A DNA stretch of 30,776 nt from a virus. Under the pieces are notes generated by a model. The model saw nothing but the letters and a program-made list of their open reading frames with translations, was not told where the DNA came from and did not search any database. The translations under genes were made by a program, and so were the position numbers. Below are positions 22,534 through 30,164 of this stretch, piece after piece; within the stretch, counting starts at the first letter, position 1; the number at the start of each line of letters is the position of its first letter. The DNA lies in the IMG/VR virus record IMGVR_UViG_3300025705_000012, positions 1 through 30,776 of that record; one strand, 5' to 3'.

Positions 22534-22562
22534 AAAAAAAAAGGCTGAAAATTAATTCAACC
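22534..22562 (-). terminator. Intrinsic terminator after ninG
   Basis: Minus strand: GGTTGAA, loop TTAATT, TTCAGCC, then nine T. This is a 7-bp stem with one G-T pair. It has the same loop sequence as the terminator at 17173-17195. It ends the ninG unit. Confidence 0.88.
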
Positions 22563-22584
22563 CTTTCTAACTAAAAACAAATAT

Positions 22585-22602
22585 TTAGGAAACTACTCCT
22601 AA
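22585..22602 (-). other. Perfect hairpin between ninG and terminator
   Basis: Minus strand TTAGGA, loop GTAGTT, TCCTAA: a perfect 6-bp stem with a 6-base loop, 23 bases ahead of the terminator stem. It could be an operator, an mRNA-stabilising end or an extra terminator element; no T-run follows directly. Confidence 0.45.
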
Positions 22603-22638
22603 GTAAACAGATATTCAAATATAATACAAACTTCCTAT

Positions 22639-23025
22639 CTAATCAAGTTCTTTTACCTTTTGTTTATAAGTTTCATACATCATAACAAGATCAGCGTTTG
22701 AAAATTTTTCTATTTGCCTTGATCTAATTAATAATTCTTCTGATAGATTAGTGCCTAAATGTAAACTAAATTTATACTGCTCGCCATACCTCCACACATT
22801 ACAACCCTGACATTGAACCTCTACGTTTCTCTCGTCCCATCTTGTTGAATAGTGCTTTCGGCTCATAAAATGACCTGCCTGCAACTTCTTCCAATGGTCT
22901 TTCTTGCCACAGGTAACACATTCTGAAATATCGTTCTTAGCATAACGCCTCCTGATATATTCTGAAAATATGGTGTCAAGTTTTTTAACAAGTAGTTTTC
23001 TATTTGGTTTCTTAATCAATGGCAT
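22639..23025 (-). CDS. ninG: NinG/Rap-like recombination protein
   Basis: A 128-residue zinc-binding protein of the lambda NinG (Rap) family. CVTCGK gives Cys36 and Cys39, AGHFMSRKHYSTRWDERN carries His52 and His58, and QCQGCN gives Cys72 and Cys75, an HNH-like treble-clef layout. Known members act as recombination endonucleases on branched DNA. It overlaps the upstream 54-residue gene by 14 bases and is followed by a hairpin and a terminator. Confidence 0.88.
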   Translation of the reverse strand: MPLIKKPNRKLLVKKLDTIFSEYIRRRYAKNDISECVTCGKKDHWKKLQAGHFMSRKHYSTRWDERNVEVQCQGCNVWRYGEQYKFSLHLGTNLSEELLIRSRQIEKFSNADLVMMYETYKQKVKELD

Positions 23026-23176
23026 TGTCTAATATCTGTATCAGGTGTCTTATCTCACTTCTCTCAAATCGGCCCTCTATCGTGCTATTATACGTCTTAA
23101 AAGTCAAGTTGTAAAAGTCTCTATCTTCTTTGGAATCTTCTTTTCTTAGGTGCTGTACTTTGCAATCAAATTTCAT
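23012..23176 (-). CDS. 54-residue protein upstream of ninG
   Basis: The ORF from ATG 23176 to TAA 23012 encodes MKFDCKVQHLRKEDSKEDRD, then FYNLTFKTYNSTIEG and a helical end with RHLIQILDN. It overlaps ninG by 14 bases, which supports translation. Short strand-strand-helix content resembles a small nucleic-acid-binding fold, but no family is recognised. Confidence 0.58.
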   Translation of the reverse strand: MKFDCKVQHLRKEDSKEDRDFYNLTFKTYNSTIEGRFERSEIRHLIQILDNAID

Positions 23177-23195
23177 AATTTCAGGTTTTAGACTA

Positions 23196-23286
23196 TTATA
23201 TCATAGAATTATATAATATAATTATATCATATAATTGATTCGTAAGAATCATATAATTATTATTATATAATTATATCATATAATTG
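23196..23286. repeat. AT-rich palindromic repeats (TTATATCATA x3)
   Basis: TTATATCATA occurs at 23196-23205, 23222-23231 and 23271-23280. Two of these lie within perfect ATTATAT-C-ATATAAT palindromes extended to ATTATATCATATAATTG (23221-23237 and 23270-23286). Between them is GATTC-GTAA-GAATC, an inverted pair. The region sits between the lysis genes and ninG unit and holds no gene. It could be an origin, a protein-binding array or a transcript end. Confidence 0.72.
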
Positions 23287-23353
23287 TATTATAAAAAAGT
23301 GTTTTTTAAATAATTATACAAGTAAATATAATATTTTTTATCAACTTTATAGG

Positions 23354-23794
23354 CTATAAACCTATTTTTTTCACTTTTTCTATGCCTCGTGAACCAAAAT
23401 ATGCTACATAGACTGTTACAAGAAGTGTTTTAAGTAACTCTATCCAAGAAAAGTTGATAACCCAATTTGTGGCTGAGTCTATTATGATAAAAACTGTCGT
23501 TGCAAAAGTCAAGTATATAAGAACTAAAGGCCTTGTATTTTTAGACAACCAACTATCTGAACCCATATCAGACCTCCAACGCTCTGTTACCTCCTGCATC
23601 TCTACTAAGTCCATTTCGAGCAGTTTTAAGGCTGTTTCCTTATCTTTAGGCGTAAGTTGTTTATCATTTACTATAAGTCCCTTTAGAACCCCTAATATTC
23701 CCTTATCAGGTATTGTGTTGGCAAGAGTCTTAAACACTCCTTTTTCTCCGATCAGGAATTTACCTAACTTAGTATCTTTAAATTTTTTTTTCAC
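23354..23794 (-). CDS. Three-helix holin (GTA-type 3TM family)
   Basis: A 146-residue protein. The segment VTERWRSDMGSDSWLSKNTRPLVLIYLTF (about 74-102) is the signature of the three-TM holin family, in which an ERW..DM.SDSWLSKN.RP motif precedes the first membrane helix. A first membrane helix (residues 89-106) and a second (about 118-137) are clear; a third is weaker. It overlaps the amidase gene by four bases, forming a lysis pair. It would make holes in the inner membrane for endolysin release or activation. Confidence 0.85.
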   Translation of the reverse strand: MKKKFKDTKLGKFLIGEKGVFKTLANTIPDKGILGVLKGLIVNDKQLTPKDKETALKLLEMDLVEMQEVTERWRSDMGSDSWLSKNTRPLVLIYLTFATTVFIIIDSATNWVINFSWIELLKTLLVTVYVAYFGSRGIEKVKKIGL

Positions 23795-24213
23795 CTTAAA
23801 TCACTTATCCATTCGTATTCCTCTCTTGCATCGAAACTTGGGCAAGCCTTTGTGCTAAAGTCTCTATGTCCGTATATTCTTGCTCTTGGGTAGAGGTCCT
23901 TTAAGTCTGCTAATAATAATTCAAACGCCTCTTTCTGTTCGTAGTTTCTTGTGTCCTTAGGAATCATATCCTTAGACATTCCACCTGCGTAAGCAATACC
24001 GATTGATGCGTAGTTTTCTCCTTTGGTATGTGCTCCTGTTCTTTCCACAGGTCTGCACTCGTGAATTTCTCCATCAAGATCTATAAAAAAATGATAGCCT
24101 ATATCTGACCAACCTCTCTCAATAACGTGCCATTGATACAAGTCTTTTACTTTTACAACTCTTTCCTCAGGCGTAGCTGTGCAATGTATTATAATCTTAT
24201 TTATTTTCCTCAT
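23791..24213 (-). CDS. N-acetylmuramoyl-L-alanine amidase (T7 lysozyme-like endolysin)
   Basis: A 140-residue Amidase_2 enzyme. Zinc ligands are His10 (IIHCTAT), His116 (YGHRDFS) and Cys124 (KACPSFD); catalytic Tyr40 (GYHFFID) and Lys122 occupy the positions of Tyr46 and Lys128 of T7 lysozyme, with identical H-C and K-C spacing. It cuts the amide bond between muramic acid and the peptide stem. There is no signal peptide, so release depends on the holin. It overlaps the upstream small membrane protein by 17 bases. Confidence 0.93.
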   Translation of the reverse strand: MRKINKIIIHCTATPEERVVKVKDLYQWHVIERGWSDIGYHFFIDLDGEIHECRPVERTGAHTKGENYASIGIAYAGGMSKDMIPKDTRNYEQKEAFELLLADLKDLYPRARIYGHRDFSTKACPSFDAREEYEWISDLR

Positions 24214-24355
24214 TCTTATTCATTAAGTACCACTTCTGAATCGTGTAACCAATTGTAACAACCATTAGCATAACCTTTAAAACTATATCTATATTGCTCA
24301 TTGATATTCCGAACGTGCCTATGCTTAGAGCGTAAACTTTTAAATCTTGTGTCAT
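24197..24355 (-). CDS. 52-residue membrane protein in lysis cassette (second holin or regulator)
   Basis: The ORF from ATG 24355 to TAA 24197 has a polar N-terminus (MTQDLKVYALSIG), one hydrophobic segment (IVLKVMLMVVTIGYTI, 24-39) and a charged tail (WYLMNKNEENK). It overlaps the amidase start by 17 bases and has the recurrent AAAACAGATG start element. Membrane proteins now flank the endolysin on both sides. It may be a second holin, antiholin or spanin-like factor. The sequence does not settle which. Confidence 0.68.
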   Translation of the reverse strand: MTQDLKVYALSIGTFGISMSNIDIVLKVMLMVVTIGYTIQKWYLMNKNEENK

Positions 24356-24366
24356 CTGTTTTTATT

Positions 24367-25131
24367 TTAAGAGTTTCTATACCAAAAAACTGCATCTGCC
24401 TCTAAGAAAACTGCTGAGCCTGCATCTCCTTTAAAGTACAAATAGTTTTGATTTTGCATAGTTCCTCCATTACCCATTCCTCTTGAGGTTAAAAAACTAT
24501 ATGGGACTTCAATAGATATCCACTCACTTGAACCCCACTCAAAATTATAGTCTGCTGTTAATCCGCTTTGTGTACTTGCTACTGAAAATTCTGCAAATGA
24601 ACTATTTATTCCACCCACTCCAATAGTAAATTTCTCAGTTCTTGGTGCTGTCTGCTGAACCCTTAAACCAATATGCAGCTTATGGTCTGAACTTAATGTA
24701 TAATTTAAAGCAGGTGTAGAAACATAAAATCCACAACCCCACCAATCACTTCCATTTACACTTCCTAAAATAGAAAACCAACCTGAATCAGCAGTACCAT
24801 AAAAACTTTTTGAGCCTGTTAGAGGGTTTATGTTTCCTGCGTTGTTCCAAAATAATAAAGTTTTAGTAACATCATCTAACCAAAATTCTCCTTCAATTCT
24901 ATCTCTTAAATAGTTCCCACCTTCTTGCTCTAAAATATAAACATAGTAATCTGCGTTATCTTGCTGCAATTCCTTACCAACGCCAATTATATTCGTGTCT
25001 CCTGTCCAAGTCTTTTCATAGATACCTCCCCAACCATAAGCATTGGGTAGAATCGTTGAACTTACAAATCGAGCCTTACCCCAATTCACGTCATTATTTA
25101 CTGCTCCTTGTCCCCAATCTTTGTCTGCCAT
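24367..25131 (-). CDS. Trp-rich virion surface protein candidate
   Basis: A 254-residue protein starting MADKDWGQGAVNNDVNWGKA, with two WG repeats at the N-terminus and YGWGGIYEKTWTGDTNI by residue 48. Short proteins with repeated N-x-W-G and KxWSG-x-TNI patterns are virion-associated in Bacteroidota phages as I recall. The remaining 200 residues are beta-rich with many Gly/Ser/Trp, consistent with a jelly-roll or carbohydrate-binding module. It sits between the connector and lysis genes, a place where a fibre, decoration or cell-wall-binding protein could occur. Confidence 0.55.
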   Translation of the reverse strand: MADKDWGQGAVNNDVNWGKARFVSSTILPNAYGWGGIYEKTWTGDTNIIGVGKELQQDNADYYVYILEQEGGNYLRDRIEGEFWLDDVTKTLLFWNNAGNINPLTGSKSFYGTADSGWFSILGSVNGSDWWGCGFYVSTPALNYTLSSDHKLHIGLRVQQTAPRTEKFTIGVGGINSSFAEFSVASTQSGLTADYNFEWGSSEWISIEVPYSFLTSRGMGNGGTMQNQNYLYFKGDAGSAVFLEADAVFWYRNS

Positions 25132-25201
25132 TTTCTATCTTTTTTAAAAATTTCTTTAGTTTCACAACATTATGCTGCTTTGGTTTGCTTTTTCTAATCA
25201 T
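25094..25201 (-). CDS. Possible 35-residue basic peptide
   Basis: The ORF from ATG 25201 encodes MIRKSKPKQHNVVKLKKFLK and a basic end. Its ATG forms an ATGA junction with the connector stop, the style of real genes here, but it overlaps the next gene by 38 bases, more than usual. Without it the gap is only 66 bases, so it may be spurious. Confidence 0.3.
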   Translation of the reverse strand: MIRKSKPKQHNVVKLKKFLKKIENGRQRLGTRSSK

Positions 25202-25698
25202 ATTACTATACCTGTAAAGTCCGCATCTGTCGAAGGGTACATATCTGACTGAGTTGAACTATTGTATTCAGGAAACAAATTAGAGTTGTCGCAAATGTAA
25301 TCTAAGAACCTGCGTGTAAAAAACTGCGCAAACTGTCTGTACTTTTCTGTAAGTGTTTCTATTTCCTCCTGTGTCGCTGTATCGCTGTTTTCTGATCTGT
25401 GTTTATAAACTCCTCCATTTGATATTTGGAAAGCTGAAAACGGAACATAATCAACCATAGCAAAGTATATAACCATATCTTTTAAATAGTTGTTTACAAG
25501 GTTTAAATAATCGCCTCCTAAAGTTCCTGCTATAATTTTAGCCTGTATTGCTCTATATAAGGACGTCCCCAAATAGTTCTGTATATGTATTTCCTGAGCT
25601 ATACGCATAAATTGGATAAACTTGGCTGTGTCCACGTTCCCATCTATAATCGTGTTGTTTTTTAAATCGTCTGTCGTAACTAATAATGCTGTTGCCAT
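25198..25698 (-). CDS. Head-tail connector (adaptor) protein
   Basis: A 166-residue helical protein. An N-terminal DLKNNTIIDGNVDTAKFIQF segment, then AQEIHIQNYLGTSLYRAI (34-51), is the pattern of head-tail adaptors of Bacteroidota phages (gp6-like, related to DUF6712 as I recall). A central MVDYVPFSAFQISNGGVYKHRSE segment and a C-terminal charged helix follow. It lies directly after portal, as adaptors usually do. Confidence 0.72.
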   Translation of the reverse strand: MATALLVTTDDLKNNTIIDGNVDTAKFIQFMRIAQEIHIQNYLGTSLYRAIQAKIIAGTLGGDYLNLVNNYLKDMVIYFAMVDYVPFSAFQISNGGVYKHRSENSDTATQEEIETLTEKYRQFAQFFTRRFLDYICDNSNLFPEYNSSTQSDMYPSTDADFTGIVI

Positions 25699-25708
25699 AT
25701 CTTATTTT

Positions 25709-27502
25709 TTATCCTTTGTAGTCAGGGTGGTGTCCGTTATTCGGCATATCTATTGGTGCAATTTTGCTCTCCTTTGTCCCTCTTGGTTTGCGTTTGTAGC
25801 TCTTAGGTATACTCTTAGTTTCTTCGTAGTCGTAAAGCTTATTAGATCCGTCTTTTGTAATGTCCTTTATTCTGTATAGGACCTCAGAAAAATAATGCCC
25901 ACAGTTTACGCCTCCCTTAAATTTAAACAAATCGTATGGTTTTCTCTTGTGTCCAAGTTCCTTATTCACTCCATCTCGGCTTGCCTTATCTATATCTTCA
26001 AGTCTGTAAACATTTCCTTTTTTAGTTCTTGTCATCATAGCCTTGCAAAAGGTCCTTGAATTATCGCTGCTATATCTTTGGCTGTATCTGTATCTTACCT
26101 TGTAATAAGACTTATCCAAGTAGCTAAATCCACTCGGCTTAGCTTTTATATAGTCGGCTAACTTTTGTAGGCTTGTTTTTTCTACATCAATTGCATCTGT
26201 TGCCCATTCTTCAATACTAATATCGTCAAGGCCTGCCTCTCTGCTGCCTACCTCAATCCATTCTTCTCCTAAGTTGTCAGGATTAAGGGTGTCAAGTAAA
26301 CTCATTCCATCATCATCAGTAAGTTCAACGCCTTCTTTTGAGAATCGTCTTTTTTCTCCTGTTTCTTCCTCTACCTGATCTGCGTTCTGTGCGTTTTCTA
26401 AGTCTATAAACTCTAAAGGCTGTAAGGTCTTAAAATAGATGTTTAACGATATATTATTGTAAGCAAGTATCTTGTCAAACCCATCAATTAAAAGTTTCTG
26501 AAAAGGCCTAATAACAAGGTTGTCCATCAATGTTGATGCTGTTTTTAACTCGTCTGCGTTATTTCCTAATCCTGAATTATCTTTAATACCTAAAAGCATA
26601 GGCGAAACAACCCTGTGAGCAACCATAATTTTTTTCATACTTTCCTCTGACAAAAACTCATATTGGTTGTGTGCGTCCGAAAGTTGTACAGGCTGTATCT
26701 CTGCCGCTGAATCTTTATCGTCTGAGAAATTTAAAATAAATCTACCTGCGTTTGAACTGCCTCCCCATTTTTGTTGTATGCTGTTTTCTATTCTTCTGCG
26801 TGTCTCCTCGTCAGGTATTCCATTGGAAAAGTTTATAAGCATTGAGGGTGCTAATCCGTTCTGAATGTTGTTTAAGTGAAAGTTAGAAACTTCTCCTTCC
26901 AACTCTGCATATTGCAATCCTCCTTGATAGTCCACAGGTGAGTAATAATAATATCCTGCTGCATAAGGATTGATATACAAAATCTCAATAGGATCTCTAC
27001 TTGTTCCAAATGCAGGTATTCTTTGCAACTCCTCGTTTGGTTTTTTATTTTCCCAATCAGAACAATAGTAAAAACCTTCTATATCTCCATCTTCATTGCA
27101 CTTTTCCATAGCCAAAGTCTCCACAGGAATATGAGCCACCTGAGCAACTGTTTTTCTGTCCTTAGAGTAAATAACCTGAATAGCACATTGCCCTGCTAAT
27201 TTTAAGTCGTATGCAAACTTTCTCACGCAATCATCTGTAAACAAAGTCATCATCTTAGCGTACTCGTCAGGCTTTTTATTTGAGTCTGTTGCTCCTAAAC
27301 CTCTACCAAAAATCATCTGACTAATTCCGTTGATAATAGCATTGTTCGTTGGGGAATCTGTGTATCTGTCAATCAGGTATTGAAAGTAACTATTCTTGTC
27401 TCCATAGGTAACGTAATCTTTGTTCTTTACAACCTTAATATCAGGACTGTTATAAGTACTTAAATTAACTATGCTAATTTGACTTTTTCCTTTTTTCTTC
27501 AT
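25709..27502 (-). CDS. Portal protein with extra C-terminal domain
   Basis: A 597-residue portal. The N-terminal part SYFQYLIDRYTDSPTNNAI (about 38-56), the wing region, and the helical KKIMVAHRVVSPMLLGI segment (about 290-306) with GLGNNADEL form the portal core. From about residue 450, after an acidic linker, comes a distinct domain: SYLDKSYYKVRYRYS, SRTFCKAMM, VYRLEDI and GGVNCGHYF. That block resembles a Cys/His-containing C-terminal domain found on head-morphogenesis or XkdF-type proteins in related phages. It starts one base into the stop of the gene upstream. Confidence 0.85.
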   Translation of the reverse strand: MKKKGKSQISIVNLSTYNSPDIKVVKNKDYVTYGDKNSYFQYLIDRYTDSPTNNAIINGISQMIFGRGLGATDSNKKPDEYAKMMTLFTDDCVRKFAYDLKLAGQCAIQVIYSKDRKTVAQVAHIPVETLAMEKCNEDGDIEGFYYCSDWENKKPNEELQRIPAFGTSRDPIEILYINPYAAGYYYYSPVDYQGGLQYAELEGEVSNFHLNNIQNGLAPSMLINFSNGIPDEETRRRIENSIQQKWGGSSNAGRFILNFSDDKDSAAEIQPVQLSDAHNQYEFLSEESMKKIMVAHRVVSPMLLGIKDNSGLGNNADELKTASTLMDNLVIRPFQKLLIDGFDKILAYNNISLNIYFKTLQPLEFIDLENAQNADQVEEETGEKRRFSKEGVELTDDDGMSLLDTLNPDNLGEEWIEVGSREAGLDDISIEEWATDAIDVEKTSLQKLADYIKAKPSGFSYLDKSYYKVRYRYSQRYSSDNSRTFCKAMMTRTKKGNVYRLEDIDKASRDGVNKELGHKRKPYDLFKFKGGVNCGHYFSEVLYRIKDITKDGSNKLYDYEETKSIPKSYKRKPRGTKESKIAPIDMPNNGHHPDYKG

Positions 27503-27936
27503 TAGTCTATTATTATGAATTTATTCTCGTTTCCACCTGTGTTATGTTCCGTATAAGAACCTAAATTTGGCTTGTAAACGCTATTTTCTTTTTGGTTTAT
27601 TTCCTGTGCTGTGCAAAATATAGTTTCCCTGTATACAGGTCTCAGTTTTTTATCATAAAATTCACCATATTCCTCTATATACTCAAAGTCGTAATACCTA
27701 CCTTCTACCATCTTAAAAGTATTCTGTATGGCATTATCTGTCAATTCTATTACAAGTTCATTTCCAACAATAGAAACAGCACTAATTACAGCTGTGCCTG
27801 ATTGCCCATAGGTATATGAATAATTATACTCCTTATTCAAGTCTCTGTCTCTTACTCTAAGGTCAAACCTGCCTGTTCTAAAGACTCTTGGAATTATCTT
27901 TATGGCTTGGTTTCCTGTCGGTTTCAATATCTTCAT
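27502..27936 (-). CDS. Structural-module protein of unknown function
   Basis: A 144-residue beta-rich protein (MKILKPTGNQAIKIIPRVFR, RFDLRVRDRDLNKEYNYS, then YYDFEYIEEYGEFYDKKL). It is the first gene after the terminator at 27970-27996 and ends on the first base of the portal gene. It has the AAGTTATATAAGTATG leader shared with the protease at 1135. It may be a small neck or decoration protein; the family is not identified. Confidence 0.6.
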   Translation of the reverse strand: MKILKPTGNQAIKIIPRVFRTGRFDLRVRDRDLNKEYNYSYTYGQSGTAVISAVSIVGNELVIELTDNAIQNTFKMVEGRYYDFEYIEEYGEFYDKKLRPVYRETIFCTAQEINQKENSVYKPNLGSYTEHNTGGNENKFIIID

Positions 27937-27969
27937 ACTTATATAACTTAAAATTATCCAAACTTGTCC

Positions 27970-27996
27970 AAAAAAAAAGCACCCTGTAAAGAGTGC
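27970..27996 (-). terminator. Intrinsic terminator after the tail-tube-like pair
   Basis: Minus strand: GCACTCT, loop TTAC, AGGGTGC, then nine T. A 7-bp stem with one G-T pair. It separates the abundant virion proteins from the portal unit. Confidence 0.88.
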
Positions 27997-28020
27997 CTTA
28001 AAAAGTATGTTTTTTATCTG

Positions 28021-28563
28021 TTAGCCAATTGTTATTCCTACTGCACTCAATAGAGCAGTTGCAGTTGATAAACTTCCTGTACCTCCTGAACCATTAATAA
28101 TCCAAGCAGGATCTTTTTCGGTTGCTGAGAATGTCAAGCTATATCCTGACTTATCTGCCATAGCTGCTCCTCTTGAAATTGTGCCTCCTGTTACATCGCA
28201 ACCTCTTTCCAATCCTGCAAAAAAGAAATTGTTGTTATTATCCTCTACAACGATTCTCGGACGTCCTTTAGCCAAAAGAGCTACTTTTTCAGATGTCGAG
28301 GTGTCAATCGTGTTCAAGTTCAATGTTAATACTTGGTCATAAAACGTAGTTCCATTATCTCTACTTGATGTTACAGTCTCCTCAAAGGTACTGCCATTAA
28401 GTAATTCAAATTTATATCCTGTTGATGCTGTGAACGCTGTTAATTCCCCTGAGGCAATTGTCCACGTTGCTGCTGCGTCATAGTTTATAATATATACGTT
28501 TCGTAACCCTCCTAAATTCTTAGCACATTGTGCTGACCTTCCTGCTGTTATTATACAAGCCAT
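28021..28563 (-). CDS. Virion protein, tail-tube candidate (paralogue 2)
   Basis: A 180-residue beta-rich protein starting MACIITAGRSAQCAKNLGG. It shares the MAC..TGR...C...GG..N/D-x-Y start, a central FEETVTSSRDNGTTFYDQVLT-like strand segment and the overall length with the gene upstream, so the two are paralogues. The strands, absence of enzyme motifs and location after the capsid gene, bounded by terminators, suggest an abundant virion protein such as the tail tube. The exact role is inferred. Confidence 0.6.
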   Translation of the reverse strand: MACIITAGRSAQCAKNLGGLRNVYIINYDAAATWTIASGELTAFTASTGYKFELLNGSTFEETVTSSRDNGTTFYDQVLTLNLNTIDTSTSEKVALLAKGRPRIVVEDNNNNFFFAGLERGCDVTGGTISRGAAMADKSGYSLTFSATEKDPAWIINGSGGTGSLSTATALLSAVGITIG

Positions 28564-28581
28564 TTTTTATATTTTTAAGGG

Positions 28582-29154
28582 TTAAACTGTTGGTGTTACT
28601 TGAGACGTTGATACTACGATATTTTTTGTGCTTAAAATATAACTGTTTGCGTCTTCTAAAACTTTATATTGATGTCTTTCCTGTCCTGTCAAAGTAAATG
28701 TAACTCCATTCAAGTCAGCTGCTGCTTGTCCTGAACTAAAAACTCCATTATTTGTCATACCATTAAAGCAGCCAAAAAAGTAGGCGTTATTTGAGTTTCT
28801 GTCTTTTACAAATGCAACTGTTTTATCAGTAATTATATCGTAAAAAAGGTCTGAACTATTATCATCTAAGCCTTTCAATGTAACTGTGATTGATTGGTCA
28901 AACACCACTCCTGCTGTCTCGTGAGAAACTGTTGAGGTGCTTTCAAATGAATTGATACCTTTTAAGTCAAATTTAAAAGCTGACAAGTTCCCTCCACCTT
29001 TTTTTGTAAAGATTGGCGGTGTCAATGATATTGAACTTATACCTGTTATGCTTGCATAGTCTATATCAGACCATCGCATTAAGTACAACTCATCAATACC
29101 TCCTATGTATTGTTTACAAGGCTCTGTTCGCCCTGTTGATAAATTACAAGCCAT
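28582..29154 (-). CDS. Virion protein, tail-tube candidate (paralogue 1)
   Basis: A 190-residue beta-rich protein starting MACNLSTGRTEPCKQYIGGI. Common features with the next gene: MAC start, TGR, one Cys, GG, a STVSHETAGVVFDQSITV strand segment (96-113) and a C-terminal FTLTGQERHQYKVL block that corresponds to FSATEKDPAWII in the partner. It lies between two terminators with its paralogue. Two different tube or decoration subunits are possible. Confidence 0.6.
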   Translation of the reverse strand: MACNLSTGRTEPCKQYIGGIDELYLMRWSDIDYASITGISSISLTPPIFTKKGGGNLSAFKFDLKGINSFESTSTVSHETAGVVFDQSITVTLKGLDDNSSDLFYDIITDKTVAFVKDRNSNNAYFFGCFNGMTNNGVFSSGQAAADLNGVTFTLTGQERHQYKVLEDANSYILSTKNIVVSTSQVTPTV

Positions 29155-29172
29155 ATTATTTATGTTTTAAAT

Positions 29173-29207
29173 AAAAAAAAGGTAGGCAAGGACTATCCCA
29201 ACCTACC
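29173..29207 (-). terminator. Strong intrinsic terminator after the capsid gene
   Basis: Minus strand: GGTAGG, TTG, GGA, TAG, TCC, TTG, CCTACC, then eight T. An outer 6-bp stem, a symmetric internal loop and an inner 3-bp stem. It would cap the capsid transcript and lower expression downstream. Confidence 0.88.
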
Positions 29208-29231
29208 CATTTCTTGTTAATTATTATTTAC

Positions 29232-30164
29232 TTATGCGTAGCGTACGATGTCTGCAAGAACTCCAATTTGAACTCCTCCTGTGAAACGCATTACCATACG
29301 AACTTGCTCAGATCCATCAATGTCGGCCATATCAATTACCTTCACAGTATTTGTATCGTTCAACAATCCTGTACCAAACATTAAGTTAGATTTTTGAGCT
29401 GCAATCATTACGTTTGCACCCAATCCGTTTGTTACAAAGATTTTAACTCCGTTGATAGACAAGTTTCCACCTGAGTACCATTGAGAACCTTCGTTGTTGT
29501 AACCTGCTGCTCCAAGACCTGCTGCACCAAATCCACCCAATGCTGTGATGTAGTGGCGTGCAATGTTCTGAGATACGTAGATAAACAAATCTTCTTTTCC
29601 GTAAACTGCTGTTGGAATAGCGTTTGTTACCTTAGTCAATTCTGCTACTACGTTTCCTGCATTAACTCCTCCTGCAATCGCTGCAATTTTGTTTCCTGCG
29701 GGTGCTGCTGCTGACAAAGATGTAAAACCTTCAAAAGAGTTTGCTCCTGCGGCTCCTGACCAAATTTTAGTTTCCATAAATTCTGCTACCTCTGCTGATG
29801 CGTGTGCAATCAAGAAGTCAGAAAATTTTGGTGGCAAGTTGTCAAATGCTGAATATCCCATTTGTGTAGCCTCCCAATCGTTTCTGAACTGCTCCTTACA
29901 TACGATAAGGTTTTGTTGGAACGCTTTAGGCTCAAGGATAACTTCTGTCAAAGTGATGTCAGCTGTATCTGTGAACTCACAAGTTGAGTCTACGATAGAT
30001 GAACCCTTAGAAAAAGATTTGATAACCTCTTTGAATTTTACATTCGGTTTAATTGTGATAGCGTTGCTATCCAATGTAACGCCTGAAAACAATGCCGCTG
30101 AGATGTATTCTCCTGCAAATTCACCTGCGTAAGTTGTTGTTACTGTTGGTTGTGGTTGTGCCAT
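29232..30164 (-). CDS. Major capsid protein
   Basis: A 310-residue protein starting MAQPQPTVTTTYAGEFAGEY, followed by VKFKEVIKSFSKGSSIVDS and FTDTADITLTEVILEPKAF, which look like N-arm and E-loop strands of the HK97 fold. Then come QFRNDWEATQMGYSAFDNLP and an Ala/Gly-rich A-domain ending FTGGVQIGVLADIVRYA. Size, position after the Glu-rich assembly protein and the terminator right behind it fit the main capsid gene. Codons look more uniform than in neighbours, as for highly expressed genes, but I did not count them. Confidence 0.88.
   Translation of the reverse strand: MAQPQPTVTTTYAGEFAGEYISAALFSGVTLDSNAITIKPNVKFKEVIKSFSKGSSIVDSTCEFTDTADITLTEVILEPKAFQQNLIVCKEQFRNDWEATQMGYSAFDNLPPKFSDFLIAHASAEVAEFMETKIWSGAAGANSFEGFTSLSAAAPAGNKIAAIAGGVNAGNVVAELTKVTNAIPTAVYGKEDLFIYVSQNIARHYITALGGFGAAGLGAAGYNNEGSQWYSGGNLSINGVKIFVTNGLGANVMIAAQKSNLMFGTGLLNDTNTVKVIDMADIDGSEQVRMVMRFTGGVQIGVLADIVRYA

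Noticed and set aside
22505-22542. A-tract region as a possible structured RNA or CRISPR-like repeat
   Set aside because: Only low-complexity A/T runs ending in a terminator; no repeated unit with spacers.
23454-23858. 134-codon plus-strand ORF opposite the holin and amidase genes
   Set aside because: Both genes on the minus strand have clear family motifs; the plus frame shows none.
29689-30132. 147-codon plus-strand ORF opposite the major capsid gene
   Set aside because: It is a mirror frame of a high-confidence capsid gene, has biased composition and no neighbours on that strand.
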